Below are positions 1 through 5,965 of a stretch of 15,864 bases of DNA, one piece after another (within the stretch, counting starts at the first letter, position 1; each line of letters starts with the position of its first letter). Below the pieces are notes generated by a model that was not told where the DNA came from, ran no database searches, and was given only the letters and a program-made list of their open reading frames with translations. The stretch is from assembly GCA_946405675.1 (NCBI GenBank), contig CAMJIC010000032.1:1-15864 (forward strand). The letters are read 5' to 3'. Both the position numbers and the translations under genes were made by a program. This DNA comes from an uncultured Clostridia bacterium (GTDB lineage: Bacteria > Bacillota > Clostridia > Lachnospirales > Lachnospiraceae).

Positions 1-425
1 TATGGGCGGCAGAGCATGTGGTAGGTGTTGCGCAGGGCGCGCCGGAAGACATCATCAAGGATCTGCGTGATATGTTCAACGGAGAGTGCTCCGAGGTTGG
101 CATGTACCTGGCAATGAGCCGTGTAGCGATCAGGGAAGGATATCCGGAAGTGGGTGCATTCTTTGAGAAGGCAGCCATGGAGGAAGCATGGCATGCAGCG
201 CATTTCGCGGAACTCCTTGGCGAAGTCGTCACCGACAGCACCAAGAAGAACCTGGAGCTTCGCGCAGACGCTGAGTACGGAGCAACCCAGGGCCGCGCAG
301 ACCTTGCAAAGAGAGCGAAAGCCCTGAACCTCGACGCCATCCACGACATCGTCCACGAGATCGGCCGCGACGAGGCAAGGCACGGCAAAGGCTTTGAAGG
401 CCTGCTGAAGAGATACTTCGGCTGA
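1..425 (+). CDS. Rubrerythrin family protein (reverse-rubrerythrin type), 5'-truncated by the window edge
   Basis: The reading frame is open from the first complete codon (base 3) to TGA at 423-425, so the gene enters from the left and its start is not visible. The GTG at 18 is internal: the residues before it (WAAEH) continue the family sequence. What remains is the four-helix ferritin-like di-iron domain, with ligand motifs GECSEVGMYLA, EEAWH (ExxH) and DEARH (ExxH). Clostridial relatives carry a rubredoxin domain N-terminal to this one and act as cytoplasmic NADH-linked peroxidases that remove hydrogen peroxide in anaerobes. The rubredoxin part would lie outside the window, so that assignment is by resemblance. 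The ending KRYFG is typical of the group. A separate promoter begins five bases after the stop. Confidence 0.9.
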   Translation, partial: WAAEHVVGVAQGAPEDIIKDLRDMFNGECSEVGMYLAMSRVAIREGYPEVGAFFEKAAMEEAWHAAHFAELLGEVVTDSTKKNLELRADAEYGATQGRADLAKRAKALNLDAIHDIVHEIGRDEARHGKGFEGLLKRYFG

Positions 426-429
426 TTTC

Positions 430-458
430 TTGACACGGATTACCGAATGACTTAGAAT
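430..458 (+). promoter_or_regulatory. Near-consensus sigma-A promoter after the rubrerythrin gene
   Basis: TTGACA (430-435) and TAGAAT (453-458) are separated by exactly 17 bases, giving 6/6 and 5/6 matches to the vegetative consensus. Transcription would begin near 465 and run into the terminator at 531-570. It therefore appears to serve a short RNA or leader and not a long mRNA directly. Confidence 0.6.
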
Positions 459-464
459 GAGGAT

Positions 465-570
465 GCAGAGAGGCACTGCCGTCAGGCGGTTGGCTCAGCA
501 GTTAGGTTAAATCAGTGAATATAATCACAGACAACCGTCACTTGGCAGAGTGGCGGTTGTTTTTTATTTT
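465..570 (+). ncRNA. Candidate short RNA or attenuator leader (about 100 nt)
   Basis: The stretch is defined by the promoter at 430-458 and the intrinsic terminator at 531-570. It contains no convincing ORF. The octamer GGCGGTTG occurs twice, at 485-492 and 552-559. Both copies can pair with CAACCGTC at 532-539 (one G-U pair), so the first copy can form an antiterminator that excludes the terminator stem. This is the layout of a conditional terminator, or of a small RNA with two folds. I do not recognise a known RNA family, and the ligand or trigger, if any, is unknown. Confidence 0.4.
531..570 (+). terminator. Strong rho-independent terminator
   Basis: A 12-bp stem (531-542 with 549-560, one G-U pair) closes a 6-nt loop at 543-548 and is followed by TTTTTATTTT (561-570). 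It ends the short transcript from the 430-458 promoter and can also stop read-through from the rubrerythrin gene. Confidence 0.85.
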
Positions 571-607
571 CTATCTTTTACGATGTCCCGCACCAACCGG
601 ATGACTG

Positions 608-641
608 CGGTCAACACAAATGATATCATTTGTGTTGACCG
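608..641. repeat. Perfect 34-bp palindrome, candidate operator
   Basis: The two 17-base arms are exact reverse complements with no spacer, centred between 624 and 625; the left arm begins CGGTCAACACAAATGAT. The right arm contains the -35 hexamer TTGACC (635-640) of the promoter that drives the truncated antitoxin copy. A protein dimer bound here would block RNA polymerase. The core AATGAT/ATCATT resembles the arms of the inverted repeat at 2724-2743, which sits at the equivalent place upstream of the intact antitoxin. Confidence 0.7.
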
Positions 642-663
642 GCAGGCGGGCCTGGGTTACACT
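635..663 (+). promoter_or_regulatory. Promoter of the truncated antitoxin copy, possibly also of the AlbA_2 gene
   Basis: TTGACC (635-640) and TACACT (658-663) are 17 bases apart, with 5/6 and 4/6 matches to consensus. The -35 box lies in the palindrome at 608-641. There is no evident terminator between here and 914, so a transcript from this promoter could reach the AlbA_2 gene. That last point is inference. Confidence 0.45.
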
Positions 664-774
664 TATTTCGAAAGGAGCTTGATTGATATGTCTACATGTA
701 CAATTCGGCTTGATGAAGGCGTCCGTGAGGAGACCACCTGCATTGCCTCTGGGTTCACGGTTGACAGGCACTAG
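637..774 (+). pseudogene. Truncated duplicate of the RelB/DinJ-like antitoxin gene with its promoter region
   Basis: Bases 637-751 align without gaps to 2752-2866, with seven differences, all transitions. The copy keeps the ribosome binding site GAAAGGAG, the ATG at 688 and the first 21 codons (MSTCTIRLDEGVREETTCIAS). It then diverges abruptly and reaches a stop at 772-774 after 28 residues. The ribbon-helix-helix DNA-binding part is cut in the middle, so a working antitoxin is unlikely. Weak similarity to the rest of an antitoxin may persist in broken frames up to about 850, but I cannot establish that. The 139 bases from 775 to 913 hold no intact gene. Confidence 0.7.
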
Positions 775-913
775 CGTTTTATACATCCTTGAAAAATAAG
801 GCATACCGTGGAGACGGAGGTTTGCAGAAATCACCTTTGTGAGACTATCTGACGAATAAGCCGGACAAGCGGCAGAAATTTGAGAGCTACTACCTGGAGG
901 GGGGCGGGTCAGC

Positions 914-2449
914 ATGGGAGAGCAGTTCGATCTTGCCAAATTTGATGAATATCGTGAAGACAATCGCCTGGAAGTGAAGGCGGCAAAAGGCGGGCTTCCT
1001 GATGCGCTGTGGGAGACTTATTCATCACTTGCCAATACTAACGGCGGCTGTATCATTCTCGGGGTGAAGGAGAAAAAAGAAGATAAATCCTGGTATACTA
1101 CTGGAATCAAGGATGTATCAAAACTGAAGAAGGAATTCTTCGATTCTCTACATAACAAAAACAAAGTAAACATTTCACTTGTGACCGATGCGGATGTTAC
1201 GGATTATGAGATGAATGGTGATGCGATCCTGGTTTTGAAGATTCCGAAGGCGAGGAGAGAAGAAAAGCCGGTTTACGTCAACGGGGATATGTGGAAGGGA
1301 ACTTACCGTAGAGACTGGGAGGGAGACTACCGTTGCTCTAAGGAAGCGGTTCTTGCAATGCTGCGTGACCAGACAGAAGATACGCCAGATATGAAAATCC
1401 TGGAGAATAAAGAAATCGTGGATTTCGATCAGGACAGCGTGAAATCTTACAGGTACAGATACAATGCTGCGCATCAGGATCATCCATGGACAAAGCTGCC
1501 TGACGATGAATTTCTTGTTAGAATTGGTGCAGCAAGCAAGGAAACGAGCGACCACAGGATCCATCCTACATCTGCCGGCCTTTTAATGTTTGGTGTTTAC
1601 TACCTGATCATGCCAGAATTCCCGGGTTTTCTACTCGACTATTACGAGAAAGGCGATCCTACGATCCGCTGGACGGATCGCCTTGCTTCTCACAATGGAG
1701 ACTGGTCTGGAAATGTTTACGATTTCTATACCAAGGTGTATATGAAAATCGCTCCTCACTTAAAAAAGCCCTTCCGGCTGGATGGAATATATCGGATTGA
1801 TGATACTCCGGTTCATGTGGCTGTGAGGGAAGCGTTAGTAAACTGCTTATCAAATGCAGACTACTTCCTGCCCGTGCCTGTGAAGGTCGAATTGTTTCCG
1901 GATAGACTGGTGTTTTCTAATCCTGGAACGATCCGCCTTGGTAAGAAACAGATGCTTCACGGCGGAATAACCAGTCCGAGGAATAAAGCAATTTTGAACA
2001 TGTTCAACTATATCGGTGTAGGTGAGCGTGCTGGAAGCGGCGTGCCTAATATCTATGACATTTGGGAGAAAGAAAACTACCAGGAACCAACTGTTGATGA
2101 AATAAGCGGTCGAGAAGGAACGATCTGTACGGTTGTTACGTTGCCTCTGGTGGAGAAGAACAGTACCCTGACGGTTTCCGAGAAACAGCCAGAGAAACAG
2201 CCAGAGAAACAGCCAGAGAAACAGCCAGAGACAAAACGTTCTGATATGATTGAGGAACGTATTAAGAATGTACTAGGCTTGATAAAACAGAATCCATCAA
2301 TCTCACGTGCTGAAATTGCAAAAATACTTGGTATTACGGAGGCACAAGCCAGAACAGCAACTGATAAATTAAAGAAACGGAGTATTATGCATAGAGAAGG
2401 TTCTGACACGGATGGAAGGTGGATTATTGATTTCCCGATAGAGCTTTGA
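914..2449 (+). CDS. AlbA_2 (Schlafen-type) / HATPase_c_4 / winged-helix protein
   Basis: This 511-residue protein has three parts. Residues about 10-140 form an AlbA_2 domain, the putative nucleic-acid-binding domain also called divergent AAA-4, with the signature LEVKAA (E20, K22) and LANTNGGCIILGV (38-50). Residues about 300-405 match the HATPase_c_4 (RecG-like C-terminal) domain, with REALVNCLSNADY and ERAGSGV. Residues about 445-511 form a winged helix-turn-helix (SISRAEIAKILGITEAQART). A linker of four EKQP repeats (423-438) separates the last two. The start is supported by a GGAGGGGGG ribosome binding site 9 bases upstream. Relatives are usually annotated as ATP-binding or transcriptional regulator proteins and are frequent in accessory and defence islands; the exact role is unknown. 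The gene is AT-richer than its flanks and lies between two copies of an antitoxin 5' region. Confidence 0.85.
   Translation: MGEQFDLAKFDEYREDNRLEVKAAKGGLPDALWETYSSLANTNGGCIILGVKEKKEDKSWYTTGIKDVSKLKKEFFDSLHNKNKVNISLVTDADVTDYEMNGDAILVLKIPKARREEKPVYVNGDMWKGTYRRDWEGDYRCSKEAVLAMLRDQTEDTPDMKILENKEIVDFDQDSVKSYRYRYNAAHQDHPWTKLPDDEFLVRIGAASKETSDHRIHPTSAGLLMFGVYYLIMPEFPGFLLDYYEKGDPTIRWTDRLASHNGDWSGNVYDFYTKVYMKIAPHLKKPFRLDGIYRIDDTPVHVAVREALVNCLSNADYFLPVPVKVELFPDRLVFSNPGTIRLGKKQMLHGGITSPRNKAILNMFNYIGVGERAGSGVPNIYDIWEKENYQEPTVDEISGREGTICTVVTLPLVEKNSTLTVSEKQPEKQPEKQPEKQPETKRSDMIEERIKNVLGLIKQNPSISRAEIAKILGITEAQARTATDKLKKRSIMHREGSDTDGRWIIDFPIEL
2180..2227 (+). repeat. Four perfect 12-bp tandem repeats coding for EKQP
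   Basis: GAGAAACAGCCA is repeated four times without a mismatch, followed by a partial fifth unit (GAGACAAA). The unit is a multiple of three, so copy-number change would lengthen or shorten the linker between the HATPase-like domain and the winged helix without breaking the frame. Confidence 0.95.
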
Positions 2450-2538
2450 AGGTAACAAGTCACACCCATGGGGCCAGTGATGTTACAGATTCGGTGTCTC
2501 TGTCAGGGCTGGTCGATAATGGAATAGGAAACGTGTCG

Positions 2539-2671
2539 GTAACTGTTCAGGACAGCCCGAAGCACTTGCTGCTGAGGGCGTATGAAAGTGTATATTAAGT
2601 GGCATCGGGCGATTCAGGATGCGAAGCATCGCCCGATGCGTAACTGTTCAGAACAGGTTCTGAACAGTTAC
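2539..2671. repeat. Composite palindromic intergenic element
   Basis: The element starts with GTAACTGTTCAGGACAG (2539-2555). It ends with a nearly perfect palindrome at 2640-2671: 15-bp exact arms, 2640-2654 and 2657-2671, around AG. Its outer ends are therefore inverted repeats of each other with one mismatch. Between them lies an exact 12-bp hairpin, GCATCGGGCGAT (2602-2613) with its complement at 2628-2639, and a 14-nt loop. A diverged copy of the terminal palindrome is at 3781-3816. This looks like a REP- or MITE-like dispersed repeat, and it may fold as RNA. Confidence 0.65.
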
Positions 2672-2723
2672 ACGTGTCGATTGAGACAAGAATTAAGGAC
2701 AGGAAGCTGGAAATCGGCGGGGA

Positions 2724-2743
2724 AATGATACTTGTATATCATT
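2724..2743. promoter_or_regulatory. Candidate antitoxin operator (inverted repeat)
   Basis: AATGATA (2724-2730) and TATCATT (2737-2743) are exact inverted repeats around a 6-base spacer. They lie just upstream of the weak promoter-like pair ATGACT (2750-2755) and TACGCT (2773-2778, 17-base spacer). RelB/DinJ antitoxins normally repress their own operon through such sites, so autoregulation is the natural reading, but it is inferred. Confidence 0.4.
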
Positions 2744-2802
2744 ATTCCTATGACTGGCAGGCGGGCTTGAGTTACGCTTATTTTGAAAGGAGCTTGATCG
2801 AT

Positions 2803-3132
2803 ATGTCTACATGTACAATTCGGCTTGATGAAGGCGTCCGTGAGGAGACCACCCGCATTGCCTCTGAGATGGGTCTTACATTCAATGCAGTAATGAACAT
2901 TCTGGCCCGAAAATTCAATGCGGAAAAGGGGTTTCCGTTTCCAGTCAGACTGGAGACAGCACAAAAGACAGTCTTTGATATGTCCTCAGATGAATTTGAA
3001 GCCGCATGTCAGGAGGCAGTTGCTCAAAGGACGGATGTATCTACTATAGATTATGCCACCCGGTTTGACAAAGAGAGCGGAATGATCACAAAGATTTATA
3101 CAGATGGGCGGGTGGAATATGTTCTTGACTGA
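2803..3132 (+). CDS. RelB/DinJ-like ribbon-helix-helix antitoxin
   Basis: The protein has 109 residues. The N-terminal half, TIRLDEGVREETTRIASEMG and then LTFNAVMNILARKF up to FPFPVRL (residues about 5-51), matches the RelB/DinJ family: a beta strand and two helices that dimerise and bind DNA. The C-terminal half, ending TRFDKESGMITKIYTDGRVEYVLD-like charged sequence, would wrap the toxin. The ATG at 2803 is chosen over upstream in-frame starts because GAAAGGAG (2785-2792) lies 10 bases before it and because the truncated copy keeps exactly this start. The gene overlaps the zeta gene by 14 bases, so the two are translated together. RelB/DinJ proteins more often partner RelE- or YafQ-type RNases; here the partner is a kinase. 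Autorepression through 2724-2743 is likely but inferred. Confidence 0.8.
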   Translation: MSTCTIRLDEGVREETTRIASEMGLTFNAVMNILARKFNAEKGFPFPVRLETAQKTVFDMSSDEFEAACQEAVAQRTDVSTIDYATRFDKESGMITKIYTDGRVEYVLD

Positions 3133-3739
3133 TCATTCCCGCCCGAGGATTTTGATTTTTGCAGGACCTGATGGCTCAGGTAAAAGTACGATCACCAAAA
3201 GGATTCCAATCTGTGGTATCTATGTAAATGCTCATGATATCAGACGAATATCACAATGTACGGATCTGGAAGCCGCCAGGGAGGCAGAGCAGATCCGGCA
3301 GATGCTATTAACATCTCATAAGGATTTCACGTTTGAGTCTGTGTTATCTACAGATCGTAACATTGAACTGCTGCGGGAGGCAAAGGAGCAAGGGTATGAG
3401 GTACATGCGGTGTTTGTGTTGACCAATGATCCATATATTAACGTGGAACGTGTCAGGATCCGTGTGAAAGCTGGCGGTCATGATGTCCCTGAAGAAAAAA
3501 TCATCAGCCGCTGCAAAAGATCTCTGCGAAATCTGTCCAGGCTCGTGCGAATTGCGGATCATACCAGAGTGATTGATAACTCAGGTGACGAACCACATCT
3601 GATCTGTGAGGTTATAGATCGGCAAATCACCATCTGGGAGACTTCCCAGTGGAGCAGGAATGCCATATTGAGATTGGTTTCCGGTTGGTCCGGTTGTCCG
3701 CCTTCAGACCGCGATAAGGTTGACTCATTTACCGGTTAG
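3119..3739 (+). CDS. Zeta-toxin family P-loop kinase
   Basis: The protein has 206 residues. Walker A is GPDGSGKST at 16-24, followed by the zeta-type motifs YVNAHDIRR (35-43), FTFESVLST (70-78, in place of the usual FETVLS) and GGHDVPEEKIISRCKRSLRNL-like sequence in the C-terminal half. Zeta/PezT toxins phosphorylate UDP-N-acetylglucosamine and so block cell-wall synthesis; that activity is assumed from the family. The ATG at 3119 is preferred to the in-frame ATG at 3104 because GGGCGGGTGG precedes it and nothing resembling a ribosome binding site precedes 3104. The last 20 or so residues (after AILRLV) go beyond the usual end as I recall it and run into the typA promoter, which suggests that the natural 3' end was replaced at an insertion junction. 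Confidence 0.8.
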   Translation: MFLTDHSRPRILIFAGPDGSGKSTITKRIPICGIYVNAHDIRRISQCTDLEAAREAEQIRQMLLTSHKDFTFESVLSTDRNIELLREAKEQGYEVHAVFVLTNDPYINVERVRIRVKAGGHDVPEEKIISRCKRSLRNLSRLVRIADHTRVIDNSGDEPHLICEVIDRQITIWETSQWSRNAILRLVSGWSGCPPSDRDKVDSFTG

Positions 3740-3748
3740 GTGTAGAAT
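3720..3748 (+). promoter_or_regulatory. typA promoter, overlapping the zeta gene end
   Basis: TTGACT (3720-3725) and TAGAAT (3743-3748) are 17 bases apart, each a 5/6 match. The -35 box and spacer lie inside the last codons of the zeta gene. The predicted start near 3755 leaves a leader of about 108 nt that contains the palindrome at 3781-3816. Confidence 0.6.
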
Positions 3749-3780
3749 CGCCGGGATACGGTAAAAATATGGAAAAACGA

Positions 3781-3816
3781 TTGTAACTGTTCCGGACAGG
3801 TCCTGAAGAGTTACAA
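3781..3816. repeat. Second copy of the GTAACTGTTC palindrome, in the typA leader
   Basis: Seventeen-base arms around AG (3798-3799) pair with two mismatches (3789/3808 and 3793/3804). The left arm differs from the half copy at 2539-2555 at one base. No T-run follows, so it is not a standard terminator. In the typA mRNA it would form a stem about 50 nt before the start codon. Confidence 0.75.
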
Positions 3817-3862
3817 ACGATTCAGATCATCCTTCCATCAGTCAGATCATTAAGGAAAGAAT

Positions 3863-5707
3863 ATGCGTAGAGAAGATATCCGGAATGTTGCGATCATTGC
3901 CCACGTTGACCATGGGAAGACGACGTTGGTTGACTGCCTTCTGCACCAGAGCGGTGTGTTCCGTGAGAACCAGGCGGTCGCTGAGCGGGTCATGGATTCG
4001 GGCGACATTGAGCGGGAGCGTGGAATTACGATCCTGTCGAAGAATACTGCCGTTTCGTATAACGGCGTTAAGATCAATATTGTCGATACGCCGGGGCATG
4101 CGGACTTTGGCGGCGAAGTGGAGCGCGTCCTGAAGATGGTAAACGGTGTGATCCTTGTGGTGGACGCCTTTGAAGGTCCGATGCCCCAGACACGGTTTGT
4201 GACGCAGAAGGCACTGGCACTGGATCTTCCGTTCATTGTCTGCGTGAACAAGATCGACCGCCCGGGCGCAAGGCCGGAGGAGGTTGTGGACGAGACGCTG
4301 GAGCTTCTGATGGACCTGGATGCTTCGGATGAACAGCTTGACTGTCCGTTTGTCTTCGCGTCGGCCAAGGAAGGGTATGCGCTGCAGGGTCTGGGGGATG
4401 CGCCGAAGGACATGTCCCCGCTCTTTGAGACGATCCTGAATTACATCCCTGCGCCGGAGGGAGAGAAGGACGGGCCGCTGCAGATGCTGATCTCTACCAT
4501 CGACTACAATGAATATGTCGGAAGGATCGGGATCGGCAAGATCGACCGCGGAACCATCCGGGTCAATCAGGATGCCCTGCTTGTCAACCATCATGATGCC
4601 GCCAAGAAGGAGAAGGTCCGGATCACGAAGCTCTATGAGTTTGACGGGCTGAAGAAGGTCTCCGTGCAGGAGGCGTCCATCGGCTCGATTGTCGCGCTTT
4701 CCGGCATTGAGGATCTGCACATCGGGGATACCGTATGTGCCGTGGATGCGCCGGACGCCATCGCCTTTCAGAAGATCGAAGAGCCGACCATTTCCATGAA
4801 TTTCTGCGTCAACGACAGCCCGCTGGCGGGGCAGGAGGGGAAATATGTCACCTCCCGCCATATTCGCGACCGTCTGTACCGTGAGCTGAATACGGACGTG
4901 TCACTGCGCGTGGAGGATACCCAGGATACCGATACCTTCAAGGTTTCGGGCAGGGGTGAGCTGCATCTGTCGGTGCTGATCGAGACGATGCGCCGCGAGG
5001 GATATGAATTCGCGGTTTCAAAGGCCGAGGTGATCTACAAGACGGATGAGCGCGGACGGAAGCTTGAGCCGATGGAAGTCGCTTATGTGGATGTGCCGGA
5101 TGATTTCTCCGGAACGGTTATTCAGAAGCTGTCCCTGAGAAAAGGGGAGCTGCAGGGGATGGGGCGCACCAATGACGGGCGCACGCGTCTGGAATTCCTG
5201 ATCCCGTCCAGAGGGCTGATCGGTTTTCGAAATGATTTCATGACGGACACCAAGGGAACGGGCATCATCAATACGATTTTTGAAGGATATGCGCCCTACA
5301 AGGGAGAGCTTGCCTACCGGCAGCAGGGAAGCCTGATCTCGTTTGAAACCGGCGTCGCGGTCGCTTATGGTCTGTTCAACGCGCAGGACCGCGGGGCACT
5401 GTTCATCGAACCGGGCGACAAGGTATATTCGGGCATGGTCATCGGCCAGAGCGGAAAGAGTGAGGACATTGAGCTGAATGTCTGCAAGACGAAGCATCTG
5501 ACAAACACCAGGTCCTCCGGCGCGGATGAAGCGCTGAAGCTTGTGCCGGCAAGAAAGCTTTCGCTGGAGCAGGCTATTGAGTACATTGACTCCGATGAAC
5601 TCCTCGAAATCACGCCCCAATCCTTCCGGATCCGCAAGAAGATCCTGGATCCCCTGAAGCGCAAGAGGGCAATGATCTCAAAGGCGCAGAAGGCAGGCGG
5701 GATGTGA
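3863..5707 (+). CDS. typA: Translational GTPase TypA/BipA
   Basis: The 614-residue protein is full length for TypA/BipA, a ribosome-binding GTPase related to EF-G and LepA that assists ribosome assembly and stress or low-temperature growth. The G motifs are intact: AHVDHGKT (13-20), RGITI (53-57), DTPGH (75-79), NKID (129-132) and SAKEG. Translation-factor beta-barrel, EF-G III/V-like domains and the BipA-specific C-terminal domain follow, with SRGLIGFRNDFMTDTKGTG as the typical late motif. AAGGA about 7 bases upstream supports the start. It is monocistronic: promoter at 3720-3748, large hairpin after the stop. It is a housekeeping gene lying between accessory toxin-like modules. Confidence 0.98.
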   Translation: MRREDIRNVAIIAHVDHGKTTLVDCLLHQSGVFRENQAVAERVMDSGDIERERGITILSKNTAVSYNGVKINIVDTPGHADFGGEVERVLKMVNGVILVVDAFEGPMPQTRFVTQKALALDLPFIVCVNKIDRPGARPEEVVDETLELLMDLDASDEQLDCPFVFASAKEGYALQGLGDAPKDMSPLFETILNYIPAPEGEKDGPLQMLISTIDYNEYVGRIGIGKIDRGTIRVNQDALLVNHHDAAKKEKVRITKLYEFDGLKKVSVQEASIGSIVALSGIEDLHIGDTVCAVDAPDAIAFQKIEEPTISMNFCVNDSPLAGQEGKYVTSRHIRDRLYRELNTDVSLRVEDTQDTDTFKVSGRGELHLSVLIETMRREGYEFAVSKAEVIYKTDERGRKLEPMEVAYVDVPDDFSGTVIQKLSLRKGELQGMGRTNDGRTRLEFLIPSRGLIGFRNDFMTDTKGTGIINTIFEGYAPYKGELAYRQQGSLISFETGVAVAYGLFNAQDRGALFIEPGDKVYSGMVIGQSGKSEDIELNVCKTKHLTNTRSSGADEALKLVPARKLSLEQAIEYIDSDELLEITPQSFRIRKKILDPLKRKRAMISKAQKAGGM

Positions 5708-5782
5708 CAGTATTGAATAGTGTTCAGCAGTTACATTTTTGTGCTGTGGAAAGCAGCAGGAAATGGATGTGGAAGGGATTCT

Positions 5783-5834
5783 AAATGAACATTTGAGGTA
5801 TCTGTTTTTAGGAAGATGCCTCAAATGTTCATTT
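5783..5834. repeat. 21-bp near-perfect hairpin downstream of typA, possible terminator
   Basis: Arms 5783-5803 and 5814-5834 pair over 21 bp with one G-U pair (16 bp of exact complement, then 5 more). The loop is 10 nt. The left arm begins AAATGAACATTTGAGG. The right arm ends in ATTTT followed by AAATT, so the U-tract is short; it may terminate typA weakly, or in both directions. It is longer than most intrinsic terminator stems. Confidence 0.7.
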
Positions 5835-5956
5835 TAAATTGGCATTTGCCTGTCAGCTGTCATTGACATTTTCGACAATACAAGACAGAGAATCTTTCTT
5901 GATTACCGTCATTTGTGACAGATTGCAAAACCATTTGAGAAGAAACTGGAGGAAAT

Positions 5957-5965
5957 TGATATAAT
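5957..5965 (+). promoter_or_regulatory. Extended -10 promoter for the MNT/HEPN operon
   Basis: TG-A-TATAAT (TG at 5957-5958, TATAAT at 5960-5965) is a perfect -10 box with the extended TGn motif. No good -35 lies at 17 bases; TTGAGA lies about 19 bases upstream. The predicted leader is about 80 nt. Confidence 0.5.

Larger units (their letters stand above)
2450..2751. other. Gene-free, palindrome-rich spacer between the AlbA_2 gene and the toxin-antitoxin pair
   Basis: No convincing gene lies here. The spacer holds: a GTAACA...TGTTAC imperfect hairpin at 2452-2490, including ACAAGTCACACCC, which recurs near the right end of the window; a half copy of the GTAACTGTTC palindrome at 2539-2555; a 12-bp hairpin at 2602-2639; a full palindrome at 2640-2671; and a possible operator at 2724-2743. 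A 50-codon frame with a TTG start (2446-2598) is open but has no supporting signal. Confidence 0.7.

Noticed and set aside
18..425. GTG at 18 as the rubrerythrin start
   Set aside because: The frame is open to the window edge and the residues before it match the family, so the gene is truncated by the window.
550..774. 74-residue ORF across the terminator and palindrome
   Set aside because: Its first part runs through a terminator, and only its last 28 codons are the antitoxin stub; the true start of that stub is at 688.
2446..2598. 50-codon frame with TTG start after the AlbA_2 gene
   Set aside because: No ribosome binding site, no recognised similarity, and it crosses the dispersed palindrome; more likely chance.
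3842..4861. Long minus-strand ORF opposite typA
   Set aside because: Antisense shadow of a conserved gene; no family motif and no ribosome binding site.
5853..5912. 19-codon minus-strand frame (MTVIKKDSLSCIVENVNDS)
   Set aside because: Looks protein-like but is too short, with no ribosome binding site or known match.
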